Of a DNA stretch of 64,000 nucleotides, positions 16,935-24,695 are shown piece by piece. The DNA is from Ruminococcus sp. (GTDB taxonomy: Bacteria > Bacillota > Clostridia > Oscillospirales > Ruminococcaceae): positions 1 to 64,000 of the forward strand of contig NZ_JAFYYT010000007.1 in the NCBI RefSeq assembly GCF_017549005.1, read 5' to 3'. The notes under the pieces were generated by a model. It searched no databases. It was not told where the DNA came from and was given only the letters and a program-made list of their open reading frames with translations. The position numbers and the translations under genes are program-made. Each line of letters starts with the position of its first letter. Positions within the stretch are counted from its first letter, which is position 1.

Positions 16935-17435
16935 TCAGTATCTTTTATCCTCGGGGATAAAAGCGGTAAAATTCTCATAGCTGCCTGTCCAGCCGTCAGG
17001 GATAAAATTCTCGAAATTTTCAGGCCTCGGATACTGTGAAAACATAATATTATTATCGAAATCAATAAAAAGCGACGGGTTATAATCTGTTTTCTTATCG
17101 TCACGCGAGACCATGCGAAGAAGCCTGAGCTCGTCGGCAGAATATCTGCACTTGAATAAATGCGCAAGGAAATAGCTCGCGGTGTTACTGTCGAGTATCT
17201 CTATTCCCCACCGTTTAGCACAGAACTGCTCATAGCTGCCTATATCCCTCTCAAGCTGTGAAACTGTTTTTCCGCTCTTTGAATATGCGAATTTCCATAT
17301 CTTATACAGTTTGTTATAATCCATTTTCCACAGATTTTTCGGAGCAACATACCATTCAAAGTGTCTCTTGTATATTACTCCTGCAATTATATTTTCGCCT
17401 TTAAGTGGCAAAACCTTCGCTATCTGCTCTACCAT
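16935..17435 (-). CDS. Hypothetical protein, 166 aa
   Basis: I do not recognise a family. The protein is soluble, aromatic- and lysine-rich, and has no signal peptide or membrane segment. Visible features are a basic centre (NKLYKIWKFAYSKSGK), a helical middle and an acidic, Phe/Tyr-rich C terminus ending FIPEDKRY. The ATG chosen has AAGGAG 10 nt upstream; an in-frame TTG 21 nt earlier overlaps this site. It overlaps the upstream GNAT gene by 35 nt, and 17 nt separate it from the radical SAM gene, so it belongs to the same operon. Confidence 0.65.
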   Translation of the reverse strand: MVEQIAKVLPLKGENIIAGVIYKRHFEWYVAPKNLWKMDYNKLYKIWKFAYSKSGKTVSQLERDIGSYEQFCAKRWGIEILDSNTASYFLAHLFKCRYSADELRLLRMVSRDDKKTDYNPSLFIDFDNNIMFSQYPRPENFENFIPDGWTGSYENFTAFIPEDKRY

Positions 17436-17889
17436 TTGCGGGAAGCTCCTTTTCAAAACATATCATATCACATAATTGAACACCCGCTTCTGTTATGGGG
17501 TGATCATAGTTATCAATAAAAAAATTCCTGATAACTCCGCATATTCTGAAACCGCATTTCTCATAAAACGGAACAGTAAGCGGACTGTCGCCTGTTCCGA
17601 GTATCAAACGGCTGAAACTGCCGCCGAATCTGTTCTCAATATACGAAATAAGCCTTTTTCCAAGACCTTTTCGCCGAAATCCGGGATATACAGCTATATT
17701 TTTTAGTTCAAGAGTTCCGTTACCCTCATCCGTAACAACACAGGCGGCACAGATGATTCCATCATTTCTCATAACGAATAATCTGCCTCTGTCAAGGTAT
17801 TTGGCTATCATTTCAGCCTGTTCATCGCCTATAAGAAGAAGCTCCATATATTCCGTTTTTCCGGATTTTACCTCGTTTATGACGATCAT
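17401..17889 (-). CDS. GNAT family N-acetyltransferase
   Basis: A 162-residue acetyltransferase of the GNAT fold. The acetyl-CoA pyrophosphate-binding motif is GFRRKGLGKRLISYIE (about 70-85; pattern RxxGxG). The preceding LKNIAVYP strand and the later PFYEKCGFR segment (about 107-115) complete motifs A and B. The acceptor substrate is not predictable. The start overlaps the end of cdd by 4 nt (ATGA arrangement), which indicates translational coupling. Confidence 0.85.
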   Translation of the reverse strand: MIVINEVKSGKTEYMELLLIGDEQAEMIAKYLDRGRLFVMRNDGIICAACVVTDEGNGTLELKNIAVYPGFRRKGLGKRLISYIENRFGGSFSRLILGTGDSPLTVPFYEKCGFRICGVIRNFFIDNYDHPITEAGVQLCDMICFEKELPANGRADSEGFAT

Positions 17890-18278
17890 TTCATGCTTTC
17901 CTCGTCAAAGCGCTTTGGCAGGAAGTCAGAAAGCTTGTATTCGCCGTCGGACAGCACTATTTTCATATCATTTCCGCAGAATTCGCTCATGACCTGCAAA
18001 CAGGCACCGCATGGACAACAAGGCTTTGAGTAGTCCTCGGTCATGCTGCCTGCAATGGCTATGGCAGCAAATTCAGTATGTCCCTCGGATACCGCCTTAA
18101 ATATGGCAGTCCTTTCGGCACAGTTGGTCAGTGAATATGAAGCGTTCTCTATGTTACAGCCTGTGAAAAGCTTTCCGCTAACAGTAAGCAGAGCTGCTCC
18201 CACAGAAAATCCCGAATACTTTGAATAAGCCATTCCCGCCGCCTTAACAGCAGCCTGAAAAAGTTCCTCATTGCTCAC
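17886..18278 (-). CDS. cdd: Cytidine deaminase
   Basis: Deaminates cytidine and deoxycytidine to uridine forms in pyrimidine salvage. At 130 residues it is the short homotetrameric form. Zinc ligands are C53 (TNCAER), C90 and C93 (PCGAC), with E55 as the proton shuttle. FTGCNIENASY is the substrate-binding signature. It starts at GTG, 4 nt after the DUF896 gene, and overlaps the GNAT gene. Confidence 0.96.
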   Translation of the reverse strand: MSNEELFQAAVKAAGMAYSKYSGFSVGAALLTVSGKLFTGCNIENASYSLTNCAERTAIFKAVSEGHTEFAAIAIAGSMTEDYSKPCCPCGACLQVMSEFCGNDMKIVLSDGEYKLSDFLPKRFDEESMK

Positions 18279-18282
18279 GCTC

Positions 18283-18486
18283 TCACCTTCCCTTGCCGAC
18301 CTTGCGCTTTTTGCCGTCGGGCGTCATAATGTATGTATTCTCGAGCTGAGCTGCAAGATTGCCTGTAACTGCGCGTCTGTATTCGTTTCTGAGCTCAGTC
18401 TGCTCTGCTTTTTCAGCTTCTGTAAGTCCTTCGTTTTTTGACTTGTGAGCAAGCTCGTTGATACGGTCGATCTTTTTCTGATCCAA
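18283..18486 (-). CDS. DUF896 (YnzC-like) small protein
   Basis: A 67-residue protein matching DUF896: KKIDRINELAHKSKNEGLT near the N terminus, then a helical hairpin with EQTELRNEYRRAV and the C-terminal YIMTPDGKKRKVGKG. B. subtilis YnzC is of similar size; its role is not established. I chose the TTG with GGGAG about 7 nt upstream. The promoter at 18517-18545 would place the transcript start inside the longer ATG-started ORF, which rules out that ORF. It is the first gene of a run that includes cdd, the GNAT gene, the hypothetical gene and the radical SAM pair. Confidence 0.88.
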   Translation of the reverse strand: MDQKKIDRINELAHKSKNEGLTEAEKAEQTELRNEYRRAVTGNLAAQLENTYIMTPDGKKRKVGKGR

Positions 18487-18516
18487 AACTAACACTCCCA
18501 TAAAAAATATATTTTT

Positions 18517-18545
18517 ATTGTAACATGAATTCATATTAATTTCAA
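18517..18545 (-). promoter_or_regulatory. Sigma-A promoter of the DUF896-cdd operon
   Basis: Minus strand: -35 TTGAAA (18540-18545), 17-bp spacer, -10 TACAAT (18517-18522). Confidence 0.8.
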
Positions 18546-18574
18546 GTATCATACTGGATTTTTATCCTTTGATG

Positions 18575-18583
18575 TGTTATAAT
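18575..18583 (+). promoter_or_regulatory. Extended -10 promoter of the SDR gene
   Basis: TGT followed by TATAAT (18575-18583) forms an extended -10 element. No clear -35 is visible. Transcription would start about 25 nt before the SDR gene ATG, which has AGGAG upstream. Confidence 0.55.
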
Positions 18584-18614
18584 ATATAATAAATCTGTTT
18601 TTTAGGAGTAAATC

Positions 18615-19319
18615 ATGAAAAAAGCACTTGTTACGGGCGGCTGCGGAGGAATTGGAGAAGCTATCTGCAAAAAGCTTGCCAATGACGGATATTACATATA
18701 CATAAACTATGCTCACTCTAAGGATAAGGCGGAAAAGCTTGCCGCAGAAACAGGCGGAACTGCTTTGTGCTTCGATGTATCAGATAATGAAGCTGTCCGA
18801 TCGGCTATAAACGAGATTGGCCGTCCGGACTTGCTCGTAAACAATGCCGGAATATCTGAAATAGACCTTTTTACCTCTATTTCCCCTGAGAAAGCCGACA
18901 GGATACTTAATATCAACCTCAGAGGCGCCATGAACTGTGCAAGAGCTGTTCTCCCCGAAATGATAAGAGCAAAATGCGGAAATATCATCAACATATCATC
19001 TATGTGGGGACAGTGCGGAGCTTCCTGCGAGGTCGATTATTCAGCTTCAAAAGCAGGGCTTATCGGCTTTACAAAGGCTCTTGCAAAGGAAGTCGCTCCC
19101 TCGGGAATCAGGGTTAACTGCATCGCACCCGGCTTTATAATGACGGAAATGAACAAACGATTCTCTGAGGAAGAACTTGAATTGATACGGGAGGAGATAC
19201 CGCTTGGTATCTTCGGCACTCCCATGCACGTGGCTGAAGCTGTGGCTTTTATGGCTTCTGACAGAGCAGAATACATAACAGGACAGATACTTGCAGTAAA
19301 CGGCGGAATGGTAATATAA
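18615..19319 (+). CDS. SDR-family oxidoreductase, FabG-like
   Basis: A 234-residue short-chain dehydrogenase/reductase. The nucleotide-binding TGGCGGIGEAI (about 7-17), the NNAGIS strand motif (about 75-80), and the catalytic Ser (ISSMWG), Tyr and Lys (YSASK, about 142-146) are present. It resembles 3-oxoacyl-ACP reductase, but no other fatty acid synthesis gene lies nearby, so it is more likely a stand-alone reductase of unknown substrate. It is followed after 12 nt by an HD-domain gene. Confidence 0.85.
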   Translation: MKKALVTGGCGGIGEAICKKLANDGYYIYINYAHSKDKAEKLAAETGGTALCFDVSDNEAVRSAINEIGRPDLLVNNAGISEIDLFTSISPEKADRILNINLRGAMNCARAVLPEMIRAKCGNIINISSMWGQCGASCEVDYSASKAGLIGFTKALAKEVAPSGIRVNCIAPGFIMTEMNKRFSEEELELIREEIPLGIFGTPMHVAEAVAFMASDRAEYITGQILAVNGGMVI

Positions 19320-19331
19320 GGAGATGAAAAC

Positions 19332-19919
19332 ATGAAAGAACGGCTCAAAAAACAGGTAGAATTCATCCTTGAGATCGATAAAATGAAAAATCTTTACAGA
19401 CAGACCTATGTTCTTCACGAGGACAGAAAAGAAAACAACGCAGAACACAGCTGGCACCTTGCAATATTGGCGTTCATGCTCGCGGAGTACTCAAACGAGC
19501 CTGTTGATGTGCTCAAAGTCATGAAAATGGTGCTTATCCATGATATTGTCGAAATAGACGCAGGCGATACCTATTGCTATGATGAAAAAGGGTACGAAAC
19601 AAAGGCTGACCGTGAGGAAGCAGCTGCACAGCGTATTTTCGGCTTGCTGCCCGATGATCAGCATAAGGAATATTACGAACTTTGGCGTGAATTTGAGGAC
19701 AGCAGGACCTGCGAAGCACGTTTTGCGGCTGTACTTGACAGATTGCAGCCTCTTCTGCTGAATTATACCAAAAACGGCATATCCTGGCAGGAACACGGCA
19801 TATACAAGGAACAGGTCATGAACAGAAATAAAGATTATTTCCCGCAGTCTGACGAACTCGCCGAACTTATAAAAGGCATGATCGACGACGCTGCCAGGAA
19901 AGGCTGGCTGAAATCATAA
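19332..19919 (+). CDS. HD-domain hydrolase, YfbR-like (copy 1)
   Basis: A 195-residue HD-domain phosphohydrolase. Metal ligands are in NNAEHSWHLAI (His of the first H motif, about 36-46), LIHDIVEID (HD pair near 71) and a distal Asp near VLDRLQPLLLN. This arrangement matches the YfbR/HDDC2 type, whose members hydrolyse deoxynucleoside 5'-monophosphates. AAGGAGATGAAA precedes the start. A paralogue with similar motifs lies 2.6 kb away on the other strand. Exact substrate not known. Confidence 0.82.
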   Translation: MKERLKKQVEFILEIDKMKNLYRQTYVLHEDRKENNAEHSWHLAILAFMLAEYSNEPVDVLKVMKMVLIHDIVEIDAGDTYCYDEKGYETKADREEAAAQRIFGLLPDDQHKEYYELWREFEDSRTCEARFAAVLDRLQPLLLNYTKNGISWQEHGIYKEQVMNRNKDYFPQSDELAELIKGMIDDAARKGWLKS

Positions 19920-20013
19920 AACCGCAAAATGCACAAATTTACTCACTTATAACAGTATACTATTACTAAACCGCTGAATTTCATGAACAAACGATGATAT
20001 TTTCCCCCACAGC

Positions 20014-20042
20014 TTGAATTTTAAGCTTTATTATGATATATT
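20014..20042 (+). promoter_or_regulatory. Sigma-A promoter of the LTA-synthase-like gene
   Basis: -35 TTGAAT (20014-20019), 17-bp spacer, -10 TATATT (20037-20042), giving a leader of about 55 nt. Confidence 0.6.
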
Positions 20043-20102
20043 TATAATGTAATTGATAATATAAATACTTATAATAATCCATTTAGCGAAGGATGATCAT
20101 TG

Positions 20103-22040
20103 ATGAAAAAAAGGTCAGCAATCAGCGCTGAAACGTCTGCTGTAAAAGCTGATAAAGCTGTTATGCCGGACGTCAATTCAAAAACAGAAGCTCTCAAAGC
20201 AGCCGCACCGGAGAAAAAGGTGCATTTTAATAAACTCAGGAAGTTTAATGAGAAAAGAGCTGCAAATTCCACCAAGTATTCAAAATTCAACGCATTTCTT
20301 CTCTTTGTTTTCCCGATCTTCATATGCTTCATGGCTGAGATAAATCAGGGGAAATATGTCTCGTCTTTCTTCAGATTTGCGGCAGAAAGGCCGACTGTAA
20401 TAGTTTTTGATATTCTTTTAACAGCTGTTTTATTTACATTTATCATTTCATTAGTCAAAAAGGGCTGGGTCGCTATACTGATACACAGCTTCATATACAT
20501 GGCGCTCAGCACTACTGAGCTCTTCAAATACGGGACCAACGGAAACCACCTCATATTATCGGATATGAAGCTGCTCCGAAGCGTAAAAAGCCTCACTTCA
20601 TTCGCGTATATCAAAATTACGCCGAGACTTATCATCTATTACCTGATTGTTATCGCTTTCATATTGCTTTCCGTTTATTTCAATCCTAAGATCAATGCTA
20701 CACCTATGAAACGAGCAGCTTTCGCCTGCGCGGCTGCTATATCGGTTGCCGCGCTCATAGTGCTCCCCTCTTTTTACAAGCCTGTTTACAAAGTATTTGC
20801 TATCGACACAAAAACGGCAACAAATTCGTTCATCCTGAACGAAAAATTCGAGCACAACCGTTTCCTTGCGTTCATACTGCAAACGGCGTCGGAAAGCTAT
20901 TCAAACAGACTTGTTGTTCCAAAGGATTACAGTGAAGCCTACATCGACGAAATAATGAATGTTTCCGTTGACGATCAGGAAGACTTCAACGGCGGCAATA
21001 AGCCTAACGTTATTGTTATAATGAGCGAATCAAATGCCGACTTCCGAGTATTTGACGAGTTAAAGATAGACAAGAAGTACTATAAGAAATTCGATAAAGC
21101 TGCTGCCGAGGGAAAAGGCGGAATAGCTATAACTCCTACATATGCAAGCTGGACGGTCCGTTCCGAGTTTGAGCTTTTATTCGGTCTGCCTGTAAGAGGT
21201 ATAAATACTCCGAATATGCCGCAGCGTGAGCTTGCAGACCGCGAGCAGCCTGCACTTGCTCAGTATTATAAGAGCTGGGGATACAACACTATCTATGTCC
21301 ACCCGTTCCAGAACAATTTCTACAGCAGATCAAGGATATACGGCCATTTTGGTTTCCGAAAGATGATATATCACGATGATTATGAAAATACCACAGATTT
21401 TACAGTTCCTGTAAAGCATTTCGGAACTTATGTGGACGATTCGTGCGTTTTCGACCAGATAATCAAGGAAATAAAGACATCTGACCAGCCTATCTACCTC
21501 CACACCACTACCATGCAGAACCATCAGCCCTACGATCAGGGTGAAGACCCGGACGACGAATTCACAAATTACCTGACCTGGATCAGCCACTCCTACGACG
21601 GACTTGAAGCCTTCCTCAATGAACTGAAAACTATCGACGAACCTGTACTTGTTTTCTTTGTCGGAGACCATTTCCCGTCACTTCGCGGAGAGACCAGTGT
21701 TTACAATCAGCTTGGTCTCAACGGTGAGAACTGCAAGGCTCTTTACCAGCAGAAATACTTCTTCTGGAGCAACTACAACGCCGATTTTTCATATGTTCCC
21801 GACCATGAGATCTCGTTCTTCTATATCCCTTATGTGATATTCAATATCATTGACGCTCCAAGAGACGCATTTATTGAGAAAATGAACGGCTTTATGGAAA
21901 AAGAACCTGTTTATTCAGACGAATATGACAGTTCAACACCACGTGATGATGAGCTCGATATCCTTACAATCGACAGAGTTGTTATGGACGAGTACTCGCC
22001 CTCACCGATACCCGATGATGAACTTACGACTCAGAATTAA
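20103..22040 (+). CDS. LTA synthase family sulfatase-type membrane protein
   Basis: Membrane phosphotransferase of the lipoteichoic acid synthase family, expected to use phosphatidylglycerol as glycerol-phosphate donor at the outer face. After a cytosolic basic N-terminal extension (about 65 residues) come about five membrane helices (65-235), then an extracellular sulfatase-fold domain. Catalytic residues match LtaS: the metal-binding Glu in VIVIMSES (about 309), the nucleophile Thr in SWTVRSEFE (about 351) and the Asp-His pair in FVGDHFPS (about 522-523). The C terminus is acidic. The ATG was preferred over an adjacent TTG because AAGGATG lies at the better distance. A thioesterase gene follows after 12 nt. 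Confidence 0.88.
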   Translation: MKKRSAISAETSAVKADKAVMPDVNSKTEALKAAAPEKKVHFNKLRKFNEKRAANSTKYSKFNAFLLFVFPIFICFMAEINQGKYVSSFFRFAAERPTVIVFDILLTAVLFTFIISLVKKGWVAILIHSFIYMALSTTELFKYGTNGNHLILSDMKLLRSVKSLTSFAYIKITPRLIIYYLIVIAFILLSVYFNPKINATPMKRAAFACAAAISVAALIVLPSFYKPVYKVFAIDTKTATNSFILNEKFEHNRFLAFILQTASESYSNRLVVPKDYSEAYIDEIMNVSVDDQEDFNGGNKPNVIVIMSESNADFRVFDELKIDKKYYKKFDKAAAEGKGGIAITPTYASWTVRSEFELLFGLPVRGINTPNMPQRELADREQPALAQYYKSWGYNTIYVHPFQNNFYSRSRIYGHFGFRKMIYHDDYENTTDFTVPVKHFGTYVDDSCVFDQIIKEIKTSDQPIYLHTTTMQNHQPYDQGEDPDDEFTNYLTWISHSYDGLEAFLNELKTIDEPVLVFFVGDHFPSLRGETSVYNQLGLNGENCKALYQQKYFFWSNYNADFSYVPDHEISFFYIPYVIFNIIDAPRDAFIEKMNGFMEKEPVYSDEYDSSTPRDDELDILTIDRVVMDEYSPSPIPDDELTTQN

Positions 22041-22052
22041 GGAGCAGATAAT

Positions 22053-22451
22053 ATGAAAGAACTCAAAACCGGCATAACAGGTACGTCCGAGCTTACAGTA
22101 GGCAACGAAAATCTTGCTGTAAATGTCGGAAGCGGAAGCCTGGAAGTATTTGCCACTCCCGATATGATAATGCTTATGGAAAAAGCTGCCTGCAGCTGCA
22201 TATCTGAATACCTTGAAAACGATGAAACGTCCGTAGGTACTGAAATAAACGTAAAACATATTTCCGCAACTCCCAACCATATGAAGGTATGTGCAGAAGC
22301 GGAACTTACAGAAATAAATGGCAGAGAGCTCATTTTCTCCGTAAAGGCATATGACGAAGCCGGAGATATCGGTGAAGGAACTCACAAACGCTTCATTGTT
22401 TACGGCGAGAAATTCACTTCAAAAGCTAATTCAAAATTAATACTTAAATAA
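22053..22451 (+). CDS. Hotdog-fold thioesterase, FlK-like
   Basis: A 132-residue single hotdog-domain protein resembling the fluoroacetyl-CoA thioesterase (FlK)/TtuA-type branch: LEVFATPDMIMLMEKAA (about 29-45) and TSVGTEINVKHIS (about 56-68) hold the expected Thr/Glu and His positions, with HKRFIVYGEKF near the end. Many such proteins in Clostridia are of unknown substrate. AAGGAG precedes the ATG. It is probably cotranscribed with the LTA-synthase-like gene and ends at a strong terminator. Confidence 0.8.
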   Translation: MKELKTGITGTSELTVGNENLAVNVGSGSLEVFATPDMIMLMEKAACSCISEYLENDETSVGTEINVKHISATPNHMKVCAEAELTEINGRELIFSVKAYDEAGDIGEGTHKRFIVYGEKFTSKANSKLILK

Positions 22452-22456
22452 TGCAG

Positions 22457-22488
22457 AACAGTCATGGGCGCCAAGACTCATGACTGTT
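22457..22488 (+). terminator. Terminator after the thioesterase gene
   Basis: AACAGTCATG and CATGACTGTT form a 10-bp stem with a 12-nt loop, followed by TTTTACTTTATTT. Confidence 0.8.
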
Positions 22489-22494
22489 TTTACT

Positions 22495-23064
22495 TTATTT
22501 ACTGTCATTGTTTTCCAGCTTTTTCAGTGTATCATCAAGTATCTCGTTTCTAAGACCGGTAAGCCACTCCGAAAAGCCTACCTTATCAAAGGCGTAAGTC
22601 TTATTCAGCTCCTTTTCGTTTTCTGTCCACGTGTCAACAGGCGACTCATTATGCTGTATCAGGGCTTCAAGCTTGTCAAGAGCATTAAAAAGCTTAGCTT
22701 CTTTTGTTTCCTTCCTGTTCATCTCCTCAAACAGAGCTGAAAACTCCCCCGAGACCTCAGCCGGCATAGTATCTACCCACTTCTGAAGCAGCATATCCTC
22801 GTTGTCCCTGTCCGTGTCGGTCTTGTCAAATGTCGGTATATCACCTGTAAAGCACTCACCCAGATCGTGGATAAGGCACATATTTACTACTTTATCCATA
22901 TCGGTATCAGGAAACTCGTTTTTCAGAAGAAAAGCCATAAGCGATACCCGCCAGCTGTGCTCCGCTACGCTTTCAACCCTTCTTTTTGAGGTCGTACAAT
23001 GTCTCGGAGTATCCTTCAATCGCTCTGCAACGTGTAAAATTTCAAGGTATTCTCTTGCATTCAT
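22495..23064 (-). CDS. HD-domain hydrolase, YfbR-like (copy 2)
   Basis: A 189-residue HD-domain hydrolase. Motifs are VESVAEHSWRVSLMAF (about 30-45), CLIHDLGECFTGD (about 63-75) and the distal LFNALDKLEALIQ (about 124). It shares the layout of the other HD protein at 19332 but differs widely in sequence. AGAGGAA precedes the ATG. It lies downstream of the asparagine synthase gene on the same strand, with a hairpin between. Confidence 0.82.
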   Translation of the reverse strand: MNAREYLEILHVAERLKDTPRHCTTSKRRVESVAEHSWRVSLMAFLLKNEFPDTDMDKVVNMCLIHDLGECFTGDIPTFDKTDTDRDNEDMLLQKWVDTMPAEVSGEFSALFEEMNRKETKEAKLFNALDKLEALIQHNESPVDTWTENEKELNKTYAFDKVGFSEWLTGLRNEILDDTLKKLENNDSK

Positions 23065-23085
23065 ATTTTTTCCTCTTAAATATCA

Positions 23086-23116
23086 CAGCACCCTCGATAC
23101 ACTGTCAAGGGTGCTG
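23086..23116. other. Inverted repeat between asnB-like and HD genes
   Basis: CAGCACCCT and AGGGTGCTG form a 9-bp stem with a 13-nt loop. The T-run lies on the plus-strand side only, so it is a poor terminator for the minus-strand genes. It may stabilise RNA ends or work for plus-strand transcripts. Confidence 0.5.
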
Positions 23117-23126
23117 TTTTGTCATT

Positions 23127-24665
23127 TTATCTTTTTACGAAATATTCCTCGTACCATACAAGGAATGTGTATATAGTCCATACTTTGCGCCAGTTGTCGG
23201 AGTTTCCGCCAACATATTCGTCATATATGGCATTAATCTCGTTTAAATCAAAGAACTGCGCCGCCATATCGCTCTTAAATTTAGCACGTACATCTGCATT
23301 ATATCGCTCGTCTGCAAGCCATATCCTGATAGGAACGATGAATCCGAGCTTCTTTCTGAACGCGATCTCCTCGGGAAGCACCTTTGCAGCTGCCGTTCTG
23401 AAAGCGACCTTGTTGGTTTCGTCGTTTACCTTGTATTTTGACGGCATACGAGAAGCTATATCGAATATCCTGCGGTCGGTAAGCGGCATTCTTATCTCAA
23501 GTCCGCAGGCTGTGCTCATTTTATCAACATTGAGGTAGATATCGCCCTCAAGCCATATCTGGATATCAACATCTGACATCTTTGTCAGCGGATCAAGCCC
23601 CTCTGTCTCATCATAGATATATTTGACAAGATCTATCGGGAGCACATTCGGGTCATAATGCTTGAGTATACGCTGCTTTTCGTCCTCTTTCATTATGTTT
23701 GTATTGCCGACATAGAAAGTTTTGAGGTTTTCGCCGTATCGCCCGGCGTTGCGGTACATATTGTATCCGCCGAAAAACTCATCAGCACCCTCGCCCGAAT
23801 AGCAGAGCTTGGTATGCTCGGCAGTAGCCTTGCAGCCAAGTGTAAATACGATCGCTGAAGCGTCGCCGAGTGGCTGCTCCATATTGTACATTACAAAAGG
23901 AACAATATCAAAGAAATCCTTTGGCTGAATATTCGCGACACTATGCTCAACGTTAAGAAGTTCCGCTGTCTTGGCGGCAACACGGGATTCATCGAACCTT
24001 TCCTCGTCATAACCGCAGGAATCCGCTCTTTTTGCGTCGGACATTGCCAGAACGTAAGAGGAATCGACTCCGCCTGACAGGAAAGATTCAGCAATTTCGT
24101 CCTCGTCCTTGACTTCAGGGAAAACGCCCTTTAATGTCTCATGGATCTCGTCTGCCCATTCATCAAGCGACTTTGATTCGTCAGGCTTGAATGTAGGCGT
24201 CCAGTAGCGCTCAATTGTAAGGACGCCGTCCTTAAACTCAAGCCAGTGACCGGGCATGAGCTTTTTGACGCCCTTGAAGAAAGTATCCTCTCCCGCAACA
24301 TAGGTGAGAGTCATATATATCTGGAGCATATCAACGTTAAGCTCCTTGACAAAGCCCTCTTCTCCCATAATTTTGCTGATATTTGTTCCGCAGAGAAGCT
24401 TATTGTCCTTTGTTATGTAATAATAGAAGGGCTTTGTACCGAAATGGTCTCTGAGGCAGAAATACTTATTCTCATCGGTATCAAAAAGAGCAAAGGCAAA
24501 CATTCCGTAAAAATGGTCTGCCATTTCTCTTCCCCATTTTTCATATGCCCTGATGATTATCTCTCTTTCCCTGTTTTCCCTTGAAAGCTCTTTATTGATG
24601 CCAAGTTCGGTGCAAAGACCGCGCCAGTTGCGTATATGTCCTCTGTAATCGCAGATATTGATCAA
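23127..24665 (-). CDS. Asparagine synthase-like protein lacking the N-terminal glutaminase nucleophile
   Basis: ATP-dependent amidotransferase of the AsnB family, 512 residues. The synthetase domain is intact with the ATP-binding SGGVDSS (197-203) and downstream YSGEGADEFFGGY. The start is a TTG with AGAGGTG 8 nt upstream. Residues 1-20 align with the part of the glutaminase domain that lies about 75 residues into normal AsnB. The N-terminal Cys2 that attacks glutamine is therefore absent, as are the first strands. The rest of the glutaminase domain (GMFAFALFD, RDHFGTKPFYY) is present. It could use free ammonia, or a partner protein, or have a different substrate. It is the last gene of the der-plsY-gpsA run. 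Confidence 0.85.
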   Translation of the reverse strand: MINICDYRGHIRNWRGLCTELGINKELSRENREREIIIRAYEKWGREMADHFYGMFAFALFDTDENKYFCLRDHFGTKPFYYYITKDNKLLCGTNISKIMGEEGFVKELNVDMLQIYMTLTYVAGEDTFFKGVKKLMPGHWLEFKDGVLTIERYWTPTFKPDESKSLDEWADEIHETLKGVFPEVKDEDEIAESFLSGGVDSSYVLAMSDAKRADSCGYDEERFDESRVAAKTAELLNVEHSVANIQPKDFFDIVPFVMYNMEQPLGDASAIVFTLGCKATAEHTKLCYSGEGADEFFGGYNMYRNAGRYGENLKTFYVGNTNIMKEDEKQRILKHYDPNVLPIDLVKYIYDETEGLDPLTKMSDVDIQIWLEGDIYLNVDKMSTACGLEIRMPLTDRRIFDIASRMPSKYKVNDETNKVAFRTAAAKVLPEEIAFRKKLGFIVPIRIWLADERYNADVRAKFKSDMAAQFFDLNEINAIYDEYVGGNSDNWRKVWTIYTFLVWYEEYFVKR

Positions 24666-24695
24666 TTGAGTTCACCTCTTGATTAGTGTATGTTA

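Noticed and set aside
23086-23116. Terminator of the asparagine synthase gene
   Set aside because: The 9-bp stem lacks a T-run on the minus strand, where the gene lies, so it is listed only as an inverted repeat.
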